A stretch of 64,000 nucleotides of DNA from Rhodobacteraceae bacterium KLH11 (GTDB taxonomy: Bacteria; Pseudomonadota; Alphaproteobacteria; Rhodobacterales; Rhodobacteraceae), in assembly GCA_000158135.1 (NCBI GenBank), contig DS999531.1, positions 157,025 to 221,024 of the forward strand, in the 5' to 3' direction. Shown piece by piece: positions 17,516 through 27,047 of the stretch. Under the pieces are notes generated by a model. The model did not search any database. It was not told the DNA's origin and worked only from the letters and a program-made list of their open reading frames with translations. Made by a program: the position numbers and the translations under genes. Every line of letters begins with the position of its first letter. Position 1 is the stretch's first letter.

Positions 17516-19102
17516 TTATTTCTGTTTAATACGCCCATCAAGATAGGGTTGATAGGGTAGATTCCTGGCCAGATACTCGGCTGTGACATCGGCCAGATCA
17601 GGACCGAAATCATAGGCGTTCTTGTCGTCGCCAGCGAACATCTTGTAACCATCCCCGCCATTGCGGACGTAGTTGTTTGTGACAACCCCATACACTTTCG
17701 CCATATCCAGCGGTTGCCATGCGCCGTCCTGATTGACCTCGACCAGAGTTATTCTTTGATCAGTTGGGGCCTCGGGATCGAACTCATACCGCAAACCAGA
17801 AACCTGTGGGAACCGGCCATCCTTGGCTTCGTCATCAAACTGCGCCATTCCATTTTCCAAAGCAGCCTTGATCGTGGCCCCATCCGCCCAGAAGGTCGAC
17901 AAGGTGTTCTGAAACGGCAGCACAAGCAGAACTTCGCCCTGCGTGATCTCGCCCTCATCGATACTGGTTCTCAGGCCTCCGCCATTCTGAATGGCGATCT
18001 GGACCCCCTGATCCCGAACCCGGTCAAGCATCGCATCCGCAACCAGATTTCCCATCTGGCATTCCATGTGACGGCAGTTTTCGCGCGCGCCGTCGATCAG
18101 GGCCTCTGAACTGCCGACAACCCGCCGTTTTGTTTCTTCAATCGGCGCGCCCATTTCAGCGACACGTGCGGCAATGCCGGCATCCGGTTCGACCGATGCA
18201 TCCAGCAGGATCGGCTCACCTTCTGCCGAAACCAGATTGCCATCATCGTCAAAGGTCAGCTCGATCTCGCCGAGGTATTTCGAATAGGCATAGGCCTGAA
18301 CAACAGGCACATCACCAACCATCAATGGATAGGCCCCGGCGGCGTCTTCGTCAGTATTGGACAACAGTGTATGCGAGTGCCCGCCGATGACCAGATCAAG
18401 GCCGGGAACGCTCTGGGCAATCCTGATGTCTTTGGACAGCCCCACATGGGTAAGCGCGATTATGATATTTACGCCGTCAGCTTGAAGCGCTTCGACATCG
18501 GCGGTCAGGCTTTCAATTTCATCCTGAAACACAACGTCCTCGCCGGGGCTGGATGTTTCCACCGTATCCGTGGCCAACGCCGAAACGATACCGATCTTTT
18601 GGCCCCCAAGCTCCAGAACAATATGGTTTTCAACCTTGTCTTTCAGTTCAGCCGACGAGGACAGATCGAGATTGCCCGAAATCACGGGAAAGCTCACCGC
18701 ATCGATGAACGCCGCCAGCCCTTCCGGACCGTCATCAAATTCATGGTTGCCCACTGCCATCGCGTCATAGCCGATGGCCTCCATAAACTCGGCTTCCGCA
18801 GCGCCCTTGTAGGTGGTGTAAAAGAGCGATCCCTGAAACGGGTCACCCGCATCCAGAAGCAAGACATTCTGATCCGCCAGCTCGCCCCGTCTGGCGTCAA
18901 CGATGGTTTTCAGGCGCGCAACGCCACCGAAACATTTGCCTTCGGCCTCGTCTTCGGCGTCGCAGGTCGAATCGTATTTGTTGATCGATTCAATACGGCT
19001 GTGAAGGTCGTTTGTATGCAGGACGGTCAGCTTGTACTCTGCAACCGCCATACCTGCGATCAAACCCAGAGCCACAGCCGAGGTTAGTAAACGGGTGAAC
19101 AT
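17516..19102 (-). CDS. Secreted 5'-nucleotidase / 2',3'-cyclic phosphodiesterase
   Basis: 528 aa with a signal peptide ending near AGMAVAEYK. The metallophosphatase domain shows LHTNDLHSR, LDAGDPFQGS, AVGNHEFDDG, ALTHVG and GGHSH, the full set of metal ligands. The C-terminal nucleotidase domain has NGGGLRTSIDEGEIT and NNYVRNGGDGY for base stacking. It hydrolyses nucleotides or cyclic nucleotides in the periplasm. A strong terminator follows, so it is probably a single-gene unit. Confidence 0.9.
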   Translation of the reverse strand: MFTRLLTSAVALGLIAGMAVAEYKLTVLHTNDLHSRIESINKYDSTCDAEDEAEGKCFGGVARLKTIVDARRGELADQNVLLLDAGDPFQGSLFYTTYKGAAEAEFMEAIGYDAMAVGNHEFDDGPEGLAAFIDAVSFPVISGNLDLSSSAELKDKVENHIVLELGGQKIGIVSALATDTVETSSPGEDVVFQDEIESLTADVEALQADGVNIIIALTHVGLSKDIRIAQSVPGLDLVIGGHSHTLLSNTDEDAAGAYPLMVGDVPVVQAYAYSKYLGEIELTFDDDGNLVSAEGEPILLDASVEPDAGIAARVAEMGAPIEETKRRVVGSSEALIDGARENCRHMECQMGNLVADAMLDRVRDQGVQIAIQNGGGLRTSIDEGEITQGEVLLVLPFQNTLSTFWADGATIKAALENGMAQFDDEAKDGRFPQVSGLRYEFDPEAPTDQRITLVEVNQDGAWQPLDMAKVYGVVTNNYVRNGGDGYKMFAGDDKNAYDFGPDLADVTAEYLARNLPYQPYLDGRIKQK

Positions 19103-19210
19103 AATAAGACTCCCTATTGTTGTTTGCCGCGATGGTGCGGCCTGTGTTGTGAAGAGTCAAAGGGGGAAATCCGGCTTGATTCTGCCCGTCGCGCGGGGCA
19201 TCAGGGCCGC

Positions 19211-19549
19211 ATGCTGATTTACAAGATTTTCCGGGCCGATGAATGGGCCGATCTGCAGGCGCAAGGCGCCTCGGACGGTGCGCCGATCGATGTGGCAGAC
19301 GGGTTTGTCCACTTCTCAACCGCCGAGCAGGCCGCCGAAACTGCGGCCAAGCATTTTGCCGGGATCGAAGGCCTGACCCTGCTGGCCTGCGACCCGGAGG
19401 CAATGGGCGATGATCTGAAATGGGAAGTCTCGCGCGGCGGCGCGCTGTTCCCGCATCTCTATCGCCAGATACGCATGACAGACGTGATCTGGTCACGCCC
19501 GCTGCCGTTTGACGGCCAACAGCATCAATTCCCGGAGCAGATGGAATGA
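19211..19549 (+). CDS. DUF952 family protein
   Basis: 112 aa from ATG 19211; the longer frame upstream has no family similarity. MLIYKIFRADEW, DGFVHFSTAEQ and FPHLYRQI are the conserved blocks of the DUF952 family, small glutathione-S-transferase-unrelated cytosolic proteins of unknown role. It overlaps the next gene by ATGA, so it is the first gene of a probable unit with the DUF1330 gene, pyrD and the arsC-like gene. Confidence 0.8.
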   Translation: MLIYKIFRADEWADLQAQGASDGAPIDVADGFVHFSTAEQAAETAAKHFAGIEGLTLLACDPEAMGDDLKWEVSRGGALFPHLYRQIRMTDVIWSRPLPFDGQQHQFPEQME

Positions 19550-19977
19550 GCCACTTTGTAGATCCTGATCGCGCCCAGTTCGAGGCTTTCAAGACGCTGG
19601 ACCGCGATCACCCGATCGAAATGCTCAATCTGGTCAAATTTCGCGCCAAGGCCGACTATCCAGCCGATCACGCACTGGCCCACGAAGGCCTGAGCGGCGC
19701 GCAGGCCTATCGCAATTACGGGATCGAAACCGCGCCGATCATCGCCCGTCTCGGGGCCTCGATCCTGTGGCGCGGAGCCTATCAAACCACGCTGATCGGC
19801 CCCGCTGACGAAGCCTGGGATGAGGTGTTTATCGCGCGTTATCCCAGCGCTCATGCATTTCTTGAAATGGTGACAGACCCGGCCTATCGCGCCGCTGTGA
19901 TACATCGGCAGGCTGCGGTCGAAACCTCGCGCCTGATCCGGTGCGCCCCGACAAAAGGTGGGACTTCATTCGGATGA
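19546..19977 (+). CDS. DUF1330-like small protein (ferredoxin-like fold)
   Basis: 143 aa. [17 protein letters not shown], an alpha-beta core with GASILWRG, and [21 protein letters not shown] match the DUF1330 / dimeric alpha-beta barrel pattern. Its function is unknown. It is translationally coupled on both sides, overlapping the DUF952 gene and the pyrD start by four bases each. Confidence 0.75.
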   Translation: MSHFVDPDRAQFEAFKTLDRDHPIEMLNLVKFRAKADYPADHALAHEGLSGAQAYRNYGIETAPIIARLGASILWRGAYQTTLIGPADEAWDEVFIARYPSAHAFLEMVTDPAYRAAVIHRQAAVETSRLIRCAPTKGGTSFG

Positions 19978-21032
19978 AACTGACCGAGAAACTGGGGCTT
20001 GCCGCCCTGCATCGCCTTGATCCGGAAACCGCGCATGGCCTGTCGATCAAGGCTTTGACGGCGGGCCTTGCGCCAACGCCCGGGCCGGTGATGTCTGAGC
20101 GGTTGAAAACCAAACTGGCCGGGATCGACCTGCCCAATCCGGTTGGGCTGGCCGCCGGTTTTGACAAAAACGGCGAGGCGCTGGCCCCGCTGTCCCGCGC
20201 GGGTTTCGGCTTTATCGAGGTCGGCGCAGTGACGCCCCGGCCCCAGCCCGGCAACCCCAAACCGCGCCTGTTCCGGCTGACTGAAGACCGCGCCGCTATA
20301 AATCGGTTCGGGTTCAACAATGAAGGCATGGAGGCCATGGCCGCCCGTCTGGCAGACCGTCCCAAAGATGCGGTGATCGGCCTGAACCTCGGCGCAAATA
20401 AAGACAGCGATGACCGGCCCGGTGATTTTGCCAGGGTACTGGCCCATTGTGCGGCGCATCTGGATTTTGCAACCGTCAACGTCTCGTCCCCAAACACCGA
20501 AAAACTGCGCGATCTGCAGGGAAAGGCCGCGCTGAACGCGCTGCTGAGCGGGGTGATCGAAACCCGCAACGCTCTGCCCCGCCCGCTGCCGGTGTTTCTG
20601 AAAATTGCCCCTGATCTGTCTGAGGCCGAGTTGCAGGACATCGCTGAAGTGGCGACTGAAACCGGTGTAGACGCGGTGATCGCTACCAACACGACCCTGT
20701 CGCGCGACGGGCTGCGCAGCGCTGACAAGGATCAGGCCGGTGGGCTGTCAGGTGCGCCGTTGTTTGAAAAATCGACACGTGTTCTGGCGCAGCTCAGCAA
20801 ACTGACCAACGGAGATATCCCGCTGATCGGCGTTGGCGGCATCAGCACAGCCGAACAGGCCTATGCGAAAATCTGCGCCGGGGCATCTGCGGTGCAGTTC
20901 TATACCGCGATGGTCTATGGCGGAATTTCTCTGGCCGCCGACATCGCACATGGGCTGGACGAGCTGCTGGCCCGCGACGGGTTCAACTCGGTCGCGCAGG
21001 CCGTCGGCAGCAAACGAGAGGATTGGCTATGA
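19974..21032 (+). CDS. pyrD: Dihydroorotate dehydrogenase (quinone), class 2
   Basis: 352 aa from ATG 19974 (ATGA overlap). An N-terminal amphipathic helix suits membrane association. The FMN barrel shows [52 protein letters not shown] and IGVGGI. It oxidises dihydroorotate to orotate with quinone in pyrimidine synthesis. The catalytic Ser of class 2 enzymes is present in VSSPNT. Confidence 0.95.
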   Translation: MKLTEKLGLAALHRLDPETAHGLSIKALTAGLAPTPGPVMSERLKTKLAGIDLPNPVGLAAGFDKNGEALAPLSRAGFGFIEVGAVTPRPQPGNPKPRLFRLTEDRAAINRFGFNNEGMEAMAARLADRPKDAVIGLNLGANKDSDDRPGDFARVLAHCAAHLDFATVNVSSPNTEKLRDLQGKAALNALLSGVIETRNALPRPLPVFLKIAPDLSEAELQDIAEVATETGVDAVIATNTTLSRDGLRSADKDQAGGLSGAPLFEKSTRVLAQLSKLTNGDIPLIGVGGISTAEQAYAKICAGASAVQFYTAMVYGGISLAADIAHGLDELLARDGFNSVAQAVGSKREDWL

Positions 21033-21370
21033 TCGATTACTGGCATAACCCGCGCTGTTCCAAATCCCGCGCAGGGCTTGCTTTGCTGCAAGAGCACGGC
21101 GCCGAGGTTAACCTGCGCAAATACCTTGAAGACGCGCCGACAGCAGATGAAATCCGCAAAGTCCTGTCGTTGCTGGGCGTATCACCCATCGCGATGATGC
21201 GGACCGGCGAAAAGCTGTTCCGAGAGCTGGGCCTGACCAAATCCTCATCCGATGACGCGCTTATTCAGGCGATGGCGGAACATCCGATCCTGATCGAACG
21301 CCCACTGGCGATTGCAGGGGACAAGGCTGCCATCGGACGCCCACCCGAGAATGTGCTGGAGCTGCTCTAG
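21029..21370 (+). CDS. ArsC-family (YfgD-like) reductase
   Basis: 113 aa from ATG 21029, overlapping the pyrD stop. [13 protein letters not shown] holds the single N-terminal catalytic cysteine of the ArsC/Spx thioredoxin-like family, and ERPLAI the conserved Arg/Pro region. Such proteins act as glutaredoxin-dependent arsenate reductases or have unknown redox roles. No arsenic genes are nearby, so the true substrate is open. Its stop overlaps the convergent MATE gene. Confidence 0.8.
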   Translation: MIDYWHNPRCSKSRAGLALLQEHGAEVNLRKYLEDAPTADEIRKVLSLLGVSPIAMMRTGEKLFRELGLTKSSSDDALIQAMAEHPILIERPLAIAGDKAAIGRPPENVLELL

Positions 21371-22683
21371 GAAATCTGCGCTTCAAGCCGCGGGTAACGC
21401 CATCCCAGCGTCACGCCACGCGCAATGTTCAGCACCATCAGCGCCGCCCACAGCCCGTGATTGCCCATTGTCGGGACAAGCAGGAACAGCGCAACCACAT
21501 AGATCGCCACGGACTGGATCATCGCGTTGCGCATGTCGCGGGTCCAGGTGGCCCCGATATAGATGCCATCAAACATCCAGCTGGCCACGCCAATAGCGGG
21601 CGCAAGCGCGGCCCAGAACAGATAGTCACGCGCAGCAGCCCGTACCTCTGGTGATGTCGACATCAGATCGATCAGCGCAGGCCCTGCCAGATAAAAGATC
21701 AGCCCCAGAAGCACAGCGCCGCCCACGCCCCATTGCGAGGCCATGACCGAGGCGCGCCTGACCTGCATCCGATCACGCGCCCCAACCGCTCCGCCCACCA
21801 GTGCCTCGGCCGAAAAGGCAAAACCATCCAGCGCGAAGGCGGTGATTTCCAGAAACTGCAGCAGCACCTGATTGGCCGCCAGATTCACGTCGCCCAGATC
21901 AGAACCGACAAACAGAAACGTGGTAAACGCACCGGTCAGCAGCACCGAGCGCACCATGATATCCCCATTCACCTGCACCATCCGCTGCAGGCGACGGGGA
22001 TCAAAAATACGCGGCCAATCACGCCATTGCTTGCCGCCAAACGCATCGCCGCACAGCCACAGCCCCAACGCAAGGCCCGTCCATTCCGCGATCAGCGTTG
22101 CAATGGCAACGCCTTCGACGCCCCAGCCAAGGCCAAGCACGAACCACAGGTCCAGCGCGATATTCAGCCCGTTCATCCAGACCTGAAGAATAAACACACC
22201 CCGGGTGCGTTCGACCGCGATCAACCAGCCCGTCACCGCATAGAGCGCGATCGTGGCAGGCGCGCCCCAGATACGAATCTCCAGATAGTCGCGCGTTAAC
22301 GCCTCAACCTCTGCGCTGGCTGGCGACAGCGCAAAGGCCCCGAGAAAGACCCATATCTGCGCAGCGATGAAGAACAGCCCAGCCGCGCCGCCCAGCAGCA
22401 GGCCCCGCATCAGCAGCGCCCCGGTTTCTGCCGTATCCCCCGCACCCCGCGCCTGCGCGGCAAGCCCGGTTGTACCCATCCTCAGGAACCCGAAAATCCA
22501 GTAGATCGTGGACAGGATGACCGCGCCCATACCAACCGCACCAATCGGTGCCGCCTGCCCCATCTGCCCCACAACGCCCGTATCCACCGCCCCAAGGATC
22601 GGCACGGTGGCGTTCGACAGTACGATCGGCAACGCGACCTTCAGAACGCGCCGGTGGGTGATGGGCGCAGTGGCCTTATACAT
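21367..22683 (-). CDS. MATE family multidrug/cation efflux transporter (DinF-like)
   Basis: 438 aa from ATG 22683; the longer frame runs through the stop of the upstream gene. About twelve helices. The first helix region RRVLKVALPIVLSNATVPILGAVDT and the repeat-related second half are those of a MATE/DinF transporter. It expels organic compounds in exchange for Na+ or H+; the substrate is unknown. It is the last gene of a minus-strand unit with two hotdog thioesterases. Confidence 0.85.
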   Translation of the reverse strand: MYKATAPITHRRVLKVALPIVLSNATVPILGAVDTGVVGQMGQAAPIGAVGMGAVILSTIYWIFGFLRMGTTGLAAQARGAGDTAETGALLMRGLLLGGAAGLFFIAAQIWVFLGAFALSPASAEVEALTRDYLEIRIWGAPATIALYAVTGWLIAVERTRGVFILQVWMNGLNIALDLWFVLGLGWGVEGVAIATLIAEWTGLALGLWLCGDAFGGKQWRDWPRIFDPRRLQRMVQVNGDIMVRSVLLTGAFTTFLFVGSDLGDVNLAANQVLLQFLEITAFALDGFAFSAEALVGGAVGARDRMQVRRASVMASQWGVGGAVLLGLIFYLAGPALIDLMSTSPEVRAAARDYLFWAALAPAIGVASWMFDGIYIGATWTRDMRNAMIQSVAIYVVALFLLVPTMGNHGLWAALMVLNIARGVTLGWRYPRLEAQIS

Positions 22684-22685
22684 GA

Positions 22686-23204
22686 CTACCCCTTGGAAAC
22701 CGGAGGCTGCGGCATCAGGAAATGACCTGTACCCTGGGCAAACAGTTTCGCGTGATTGTCCTGCCATGCCTCAACCCGAACCGAGGCGTAACGACGGCCC
22801 GAACGGTTGATGAATGCCCGGGCATAAGCATCCCGCGGCAAGCCCGAGCGCAGGTAATCCACAGTAAAATCGATGGTCTTGGGAAAGCGGATATTCTCAT
22901 CCGTCAGAATATCACCTGCTTCGATCTCACCGCTTTCGATCCTTGGGAACATGTGCTCCCAACTCAGGGTGATCACAGCTGTGACTTCCAGAAAAGCAGC
23001 CGTCACCCCGCCATGGAGTGCAGGCAGAAAGGGATTTCCAATCAGCTTTTCATCAAAGTTCAGAACACCCGTCAACTCATCACCGCGGCGGTCGAACGCA
23101 ATGTCGAGAAAACGGATATAAGGCACGCCTTCGACCAGTGCCTTAAGCGCCGCATCACGGCGGTGCTTGACCACCTGCATGGGTTCGGGACGAGGACGCG
23201 CCAT
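22686..23204 (-). CDS. PaaI-type hotdog thioesterase
   Basis: 172 aa from ATG 23204, one base after the stop of the preceding thioesterase gene. The hotdog fold is seen in GNPFLPALHGGVTAAFLEVTA, with HGG as the central catalytic-loop motif, and TIDFTVDYLRSG. It probably hydrolyses acyl-CoA thioesters, though the substrate cannot be assigned. It carries an insert of about 20 residues between the two halves (around ESGEIEAGD), unlike its shorter neighbour. Confidence 0.75.
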   Translation of the reverse strand: MARPRPEPMQVVKHRRDAALKALVEGVPYIRFLDIAFDRRGDELTGVLNFDEKLIGNPFLPALHGGVTAAFLEVTAVITLSWEHMFPRIESGEIEAGDILTDENIRFPKTIDFTVDYLRSGLPRDAYARAFINRSGRRYASVRVEAWQDNHAKLFAQGTGHFLMPQPPVSKG

Positions 23205-23205
23205 C

Positions 23206-23625
23206 TCAGCCACCCTCCACGGTGAAAGCACCCGATGCGGTTGCAACCGGCCGGTCGCTGTCATCATCTGTTGCTGTCGCCCGCACAAAGGCCACGTTGC
23301 GTGTGATGTGATAGCAGGTGGCCCGTGTCCGGATGCTCTGCCCCGGGGTCGCTGCGCGCATATAGTCGATCCGCAGATCAATGGTGGCGGTGCCGCCGGG
23401 GGCGGCCGGATGGCTCATCACTGCCGCGCCACAGCAGGTGTCGAGCATCGCAGAAAGCGCGCCACCATGGATCACACCCGTTCTGGGATCACCGATCAGT
23501 TGTTCGTTATAAGGCATTGATATCTCGGCCTCACCCGCGCCGATATGGGTCAGATCAAGCCCCAGAGCCTTGGCATGGGGGATCGCCTCAATGAATTGGC
23601 GCGCTAAAACCGTCTTGTCGGCCAT
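23206..23625 (-). CDS. PaaI-type hotdog thioesterase
   Basis: 139 aa from ATG 23625; longer starts would run into the divergent promoter. GVIHGGALSAMLDTCCGAA is the typical PaaI block and ATIDLRIDYMRAA the following strand. Two paralogous thioesterases in tandem suggest a heterodimer or paired substrate ranges. It is divergent from a MerR regulator and close to acyl-CoA degradation genes, which fits an acyl-CoA substrate. Confidence 0.78.
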   Translation of the reverse strand: MADKTVLARQFIEAIPHAKALGLDLTHIGAGEAEISMPYNEQLIGDPRTGVIHGGALSAMLDTCCGAAVMSHPAAPGGTATIDLRIDYMRAATPGQSIRTRATCYHITRNVAFVRATATDDDSDRPVATASGAFTVEGG

Positions 23626-23694
23626 GGGTTGGGTCCTGTCTTGCTTGCTTGCCCCTATATGGGCTGGCCAGCCCACCAAGGGCAAGCCCACCTG

Positions 23695-23725
23695 TTGCGC
23701 TTGTTCGCGCAACCCCCTAGGTTGC
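23695..23725. promoter_or_regulatory. Overlapping inverted repeats in the thioesterase/merR divergent promoter region
   Basis: TTGCGC-N6-GCGCAA (23695-23712) overlaps GCAACC-N5-GGTTGC (23709-23725). Both have perfect six-base arms and end 17 bases before the merR start at 23743. MerR regulators usually bind inverted repeats in their own promoter, so this is a candidate autoregulatory site. The repeats are seen; the role is inferred. Confidence 0.4.
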
Positions 23726-23742
23726 AGCTGAGGAGGCTAGGA

Positions 23743-24111
23743 ATGTCCGACAACCGTTTGTCATTCAAAGAGATGTGTGCCGAATTCGACGTCACACCCC
23801 GCACCCTGCGCTATTACGAATATATCGAGTTGCTGCAGCCCGACCGGGAAGGCCGCTCGCGGTTTTATGGCCCCCGCGAATGCGCCCGGATGAAGCTGAT
23901 TCTGCGGGGGCGCAAATTCGGGTTTCCTCTGGAAGAAATCCGCCAGTGGCTTCTGATCTATGAAGATCAGGGCAATCAGGCGCAAATGGCAACCTTCATC
24001 GAGATGGCCGACCGCCAGATGGAAGAGTTGCGCCAACAGCGCGCGCAGCTGGATGAAGCCATGGATGCCCTGCAGCAATTGCGCGATCAAACGGTTGAGC
24101 TGCTGAAATAG
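23743..24111 (+). CDS. MerR family transcriptional regulator
   Basis: 122 aa from ATG 23743, with AGGAGG seven bases upstream. The N-terminal winged helix has [19 protein letters not shown] and LLQPDREGRSRFY, followed by a long dimerisation coiled coil ending QLRDQTVELLK. No effector-binding domain or cysteine pair for metals is present, so it is a short MerR. The closely similar second MerR 170 bases downstream and the acyl-CoA genes suggest control of fatty or branched acyl-CoA breakdown. Confidence 0.85.
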   Translation: MSDNRLSFKEMCAEFDVTPRTLRYYEYIELLQPDREGRSRFYGPRECARMKLILRGRKFGFPLEEIRQWLLIYEDQGNQAQMATFIEMADRQMEELRQQRAQLDEAMDALQQLRDQTVELLK

Positions 24112-24163
24112 GCCTTTCCCTTTGGGCAAGAAAATTACCCGTGCAGGCCATTTACGTGGCAGG

Positions 24164-24213
24164 AAGTTACGTCAACTTAATTGTGACGCAGCGTCCACAT
24201 TACGTAAACGTCA
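24164..24213. promoter_or_regulatory. Two candidate MerR operators with ACGT cores
   Basis: AAGTTACGTCAACTT (24164-24178) is a perfect AAGTT-N5-AACTT palindrome. TTACGTAAACGTCA (24200-24213) is a near-perfect palindrome with paired ACGT. They lie 72-121 bases ahead of the second merR. The second resembles the ACGT-rich palindrome reported for LiuR-type MerR regulators of branched-chain acyl-CoA degradation; that likeness is from memory. Confidence 0.5.
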
Positions 24214-24284
24214 CTTGTGTGTTGTAAAACCTCCATCGACTGCGCAACTCCAACAGCAGGACGCCAGTGATGAGAGTTTGAACC

Positions 24285-24686
24285 ATGACCGAAGATCTGA
24301 TGACCATCCGCGAGATGTGCGAGACCTATGATGTCACGCCCCGCACCTTGCGGTTCTACGAGGCCAAGGAACTTTTGTTTCCCAACCGCGAAGGCCAAAA
24401 ACGCCTGTTCACGAAACGGGACCGCGCGCGCCTCAAGCTGATCCTGCGCGGCAAGCGCTTTGGCTTCAGCCTGGAAGAAATCCGCCAGCTTCTGGACCTC
24501 TACCATGTGGGTGACCAGCAGCTGACCCAGATGTCGCGCACCTATGAGATCGCGTGTGAACGTCTGGCCGATATGGAAGCGCGCCGCGAAGAGCTGACAC
24601 AGGCAATTGACGATCTGAAAGAGCAGCTGCGCTGGGGCGAGAAAGTGATCGCCTCGATGAAACAGGAAAAGAAGGCGGCTGAATAA
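24285..24686 (+). CDS. MerR family transcriptional regulator
   Basis: 133 aa. [20 protein letters not shown] and [13 protein letters not shown] are nearly the same as in the upstream MerR, so the two arose by duplication. A coiled coil ([22 protein letters not shown]) follows. It stands 37 bases ahead of the acyl-CoA dehydrogenase gene and probably heads that transcript. It is the best candidate regulator for the operators just upstream. Confidence 0.85.
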   Translation: MTEDLMTIREMCETYDVTPRTLRFYEAKELLFPNREGQKRLFTKRDRARLKLILRGKRFGFSLEEIRQLLDLYHVGDQQLTQMSRTYEIACERLADMEARREELTQAIDDLKEQLRWGEKVIASMKQEKKAAE

Positions 24687-24723
24687 GCCAGCCCTCCGGA
24701 CATTTGAATTAAGGGAGCTTCAC

Positions 24724-26505
24724 ATGCCCGTCTACAACGCGCCAACCAAAGACATGCAGTTCATCCTGCACGACGTTCTGAAAGTCTCGCAGTCGGACAT
24801 CCCCGGCTACGACGAGCTGGAGGCCGAGTTCACCGGCGCGGTTCTGGAAGAGGCTGGCAAGGTCGCCACCAACGTTCTGCACCCGCTGAACGTGGTTGGC
24901 GATACCGAAGGGTGCCGGCTGGAAAATGGCATTGTGTACACGCCCACAGGTTTCAAAGACGCTTTCGAACAGATGAAAGAAGGCGGCTGGACCGGCCTCG
25001 ACATGCCGGAAGAATATGGCGGCCAGAACATGCCCTATGTGATGGGCACCGCCGTGGGCGAGATGTTCTCGGGCTCCAACCAGGCTTTCACGATGTATCA
25101 GGGCCTGACCCACGGCGCGGCTTCGGCCATTCTGGCGCATGGCTCGGACGCGCAGAAGAATAGGTATCTGCCGAACATGGTCAGCTGCGAATGGACCGGC
25201 ACCATGAACCTGACCGAACCGCATTGCGGCACCGATCTGGGCCTGATGCGCACCAAGGCCGAACCGCAGGGCGACGGCAGCTATAAGATCTCCGGCCAGA
25301 AGATTTTCATCTCGGCAGGCGATCACGACATGGCCGACAATATCATCCATCTGGTGCTCGCCAAAATCCCCGGCGGTCCCGAAGGCATCAAGGGCGTGTC
25401 GCTGTTCATCGTGCCCAAGTTCATCGTCAACGAAGATGGCAGCTTGGGCGAGCGCAACGGCGTCTCGGTCGGCAAGATCGAAGAGAAAATGGGCATCCAC
25501 GGCAACTCGACCTGTGTCATGAACTATGACGAGGCCACCGGCTGGCTGCTGGGCGAAGAGCACAAAGGCATGCGCGCCATGTTCACCATGATGAACGAAG
25601 CGCGTCTGGGCGTGGGCATGCAAGGGCTGTCTCAGGCCGAGGCTGCGTATCAGAACGCCGTGGAATACGCCAAGGATCGTCTGCAAGGCCGCGACGTGAC
25701 CGGTGCGAAAAACCCGGACGGCCCTGCCGATCCGCTGATCGTTCACCCGGATATCCGCCGCAACCTGATGGATCAGAAAAGCTTCACCGAAGGCGCGCGT
25801 GCCTTCATCCTGTGGGGCGCGACCATGATCGACAAGGCCCACCGCTCGGATGACAAGGACGCGGACGGGCTGATCTCATTGCTCACCCCGGTCATCAAGG
25901 GCTTCCTGACCGATGAAGGCTATGACATGACCGTTCAGGCGCAGCAGGTTTATGGCGGCCACGGCTACATCGAAGAATGGGGCATGTCGCAATACACCCG
26001 CGATGCCCGCATCGCGATGATATACGAAGGCGCCAACGGCGTGCAGGCGCTGGACCTTGTGGGGCGCAAACTGGCACAGGACGGCGGCAAGCACGTTATG
26101 GCGTTCTTCGAGATGGTCAAATCCTTTTGCAAGGAAAACGGTGGCCAGAATGAGGCCTATGACAAAGCCTTCATCGAACCGCTGAAAGCCGCATCAAAGG
26201 ACCTGCAAGCTGCGGGCATGTACTTCATGCAGGAAGGTATGAAGAACCCCAACAACGCTCTGTCCGGGTCTTATGACTTCATGCACATGTTCGGCCATGT
26301 CTGCCTGGGCCTGATGTGGGCCCAGATGGCAAAAGCCGCGCGGGATGCGCTGGATGGCGGGGCCTCGGATAAAGAGTTCTACGAGACCAAGATCAATACT
26401 GGTCGCTTCTACATGGCCCGCCGCCTGCCTGCGACGGCAATGCATCTGGCCCGCATCCAGACCGGTGCGGATACGGTGATGGCGCTGGACGCGGCAAGCT
26501 TCTGA
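24724..26505 (+). CDS. Acyl-CoA dehydrogenase (long form with extra C-terminal domain)
   Basis: 593 aa, longer than the classical 380-aa enzymes and typical of the FadE/DmdC-type form. An N-terminal segment of about 30 residues precedes the alpha domain. [18 protein letters not shown] marks the substrate/FAD loop, [12 protein letters not shown] the beta domain, and [23 protein letters not shown] the FAD-binding end. [17 protein letters not shown] carries the glutamate that serves as base in many family members, and a C-terminal extension follows. It introduces the alpha-beta double bond of an acyl-CoA. Confidence 0.9.
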   Translation: MPVYNAPTKDMQFILHDVLKVSQSDIPGYDELEAEFTGAVLEEAGKVATNVLHPLNVVGDTEGCRLENGIVYTPTGFKDAFEQMKEGGWTGLDMPEEYGGQNMPYVMGTAVGEMFSGSNQAFTMYQGLTHGAASAILAHGSDAQKNRYLPNMVSCEWTGTMNLTEPHCGTDLGLMRTKAEPQGDGSYKISGQKIFISAGDHDMADNIIHLVLAKIPGGPEGIKGVSLFIVPKFIVNEDGSLGERNGVSVGKIEEKMGIHGNSTCVMNYDEATGWLLGEEHKGMRAMFTMMNEARLGVGMQGLSQAEAAYQNAVEYAKDRLQGRDVTGAKNPDGPADPLIVHPDIRRNLMDQKSFTEGARAFILWGATMIDKAHRSDDKDADGLISLLTPVIKGFLTDEGYDMTVQAQQVYGGHGYIEEWGMSQYTRDARIAMIYEGANGVQALDLVGRKLAQDGGKHVMAFFEMVKSFCKENGGQNEAYDKAFIEPLKAASKDLQAAGMYFMQEGMKNPNNALSGSYDFMHMFGHVCLGLMWAQMAKAARDALDGGASDKEFYETKINTGRFYMARRLPATAMHLARIQTGADTVMALDAASF

Positions 26506-26557
26506 GCGCAGTCTGGGTTCGGGCGCTCTCGCCCGGCCCACCCCCGGAGGACACACC

Positions 26558-26770
26558 ATGCCCAAACGCTTTCGCCTGACCCGCCGGTTTCCCGTGGCGA
26601 TGACCGAAGACGGATACCGCAAACTCCGCAACTTCGCCCGCGAGGCCGGTTTGGACGAAGGTGAAGCGCTGTCTTTCCTGTTCGAAAACTTCAACAGCAT
26701 TATTGACGAGGAGAACCTGACCCACCGCCTACGAATTTTCAATTCCGAGCTGGAAGCCCGCAAGCGGTAG
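26558..26770 (+). CDS. Small basic conserved-looking protein of unknown function
   Basis: 70 aa with a CGGAGG-type ribosome site seven bases upstream of ATG. It begins MPKRFRLTRRFPVAMTEDGY and continues with two likely helices, the second ending RIFNSELEARKR. The early beta-strand followed by helices recalls ribbon-helix-helix DNA-binding proteins, but no family is recognised with certainty. It lies 52 bases after the acyl-CoA dehydrogenase and probably shares its transcript. Confidence 0.6.
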   Translation: MPKRFRLTRRFPVAMTEDGYRKLRNFAREAGLDEGEALSFLFENFNSIIDEENLTHRLRIFNSELEARKR

Positions 26771-26798
26771 GAGGCGCGCACTACCCAGGTCTTCACGC

Positions 26799-26848
26799 AT
26801 GTTCGAACATCGGATGCCTCCGGCGGGAGTATTTATGAAAAGATGAAG
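26799..26848. repeat. Palindrome followed by a dispersed-type intergenic element
   Basis: ATGTTCGAACAT (26799-26810) is a perfect 12-base palindrome. It is followed by CTCC-GGCG-GGAG and then GGGAG-TATTTATG-AGATGAAG (26825-26848). A second copy of the latter pattern occurs at 45855-45877, also between a gene end and the next gene. The rest of 26771-27047 shows no convincing gene. Confidence 0.45.
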
Positions 26849-27047
26849 ATATGGCGCGTCCCTGCCACCGGGCGCACTCGCCATCAGGACAGGGACGACT
26901 TCACCTTTTGCGGTCATCGGCTCTCCAGCCTGTACCGCAAGATCACCAAAGCAAAACAAAGTTGATCAATGGTAAACATCCTCACTTCATCTTTTCAAAG
27001 ATACTCAATTCCAACCTAACCACCAACGCCACGGGAGGGGTGTTCCT

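Noticed and set aside
26801..26806. GTTCGA as a possible T-arm of a tRNA
   Set aside because: It lies in a short palindrome; no acceptor stem, anticodon arm or CCA-side pairing can be drawn around it.
26843..26965. A 40-aa plus-strand frame beginning MKIWRVPATG
   Set aside because: No ribosome site; it starts inside the dispersed intergenic element and shows no recognisable pattern.
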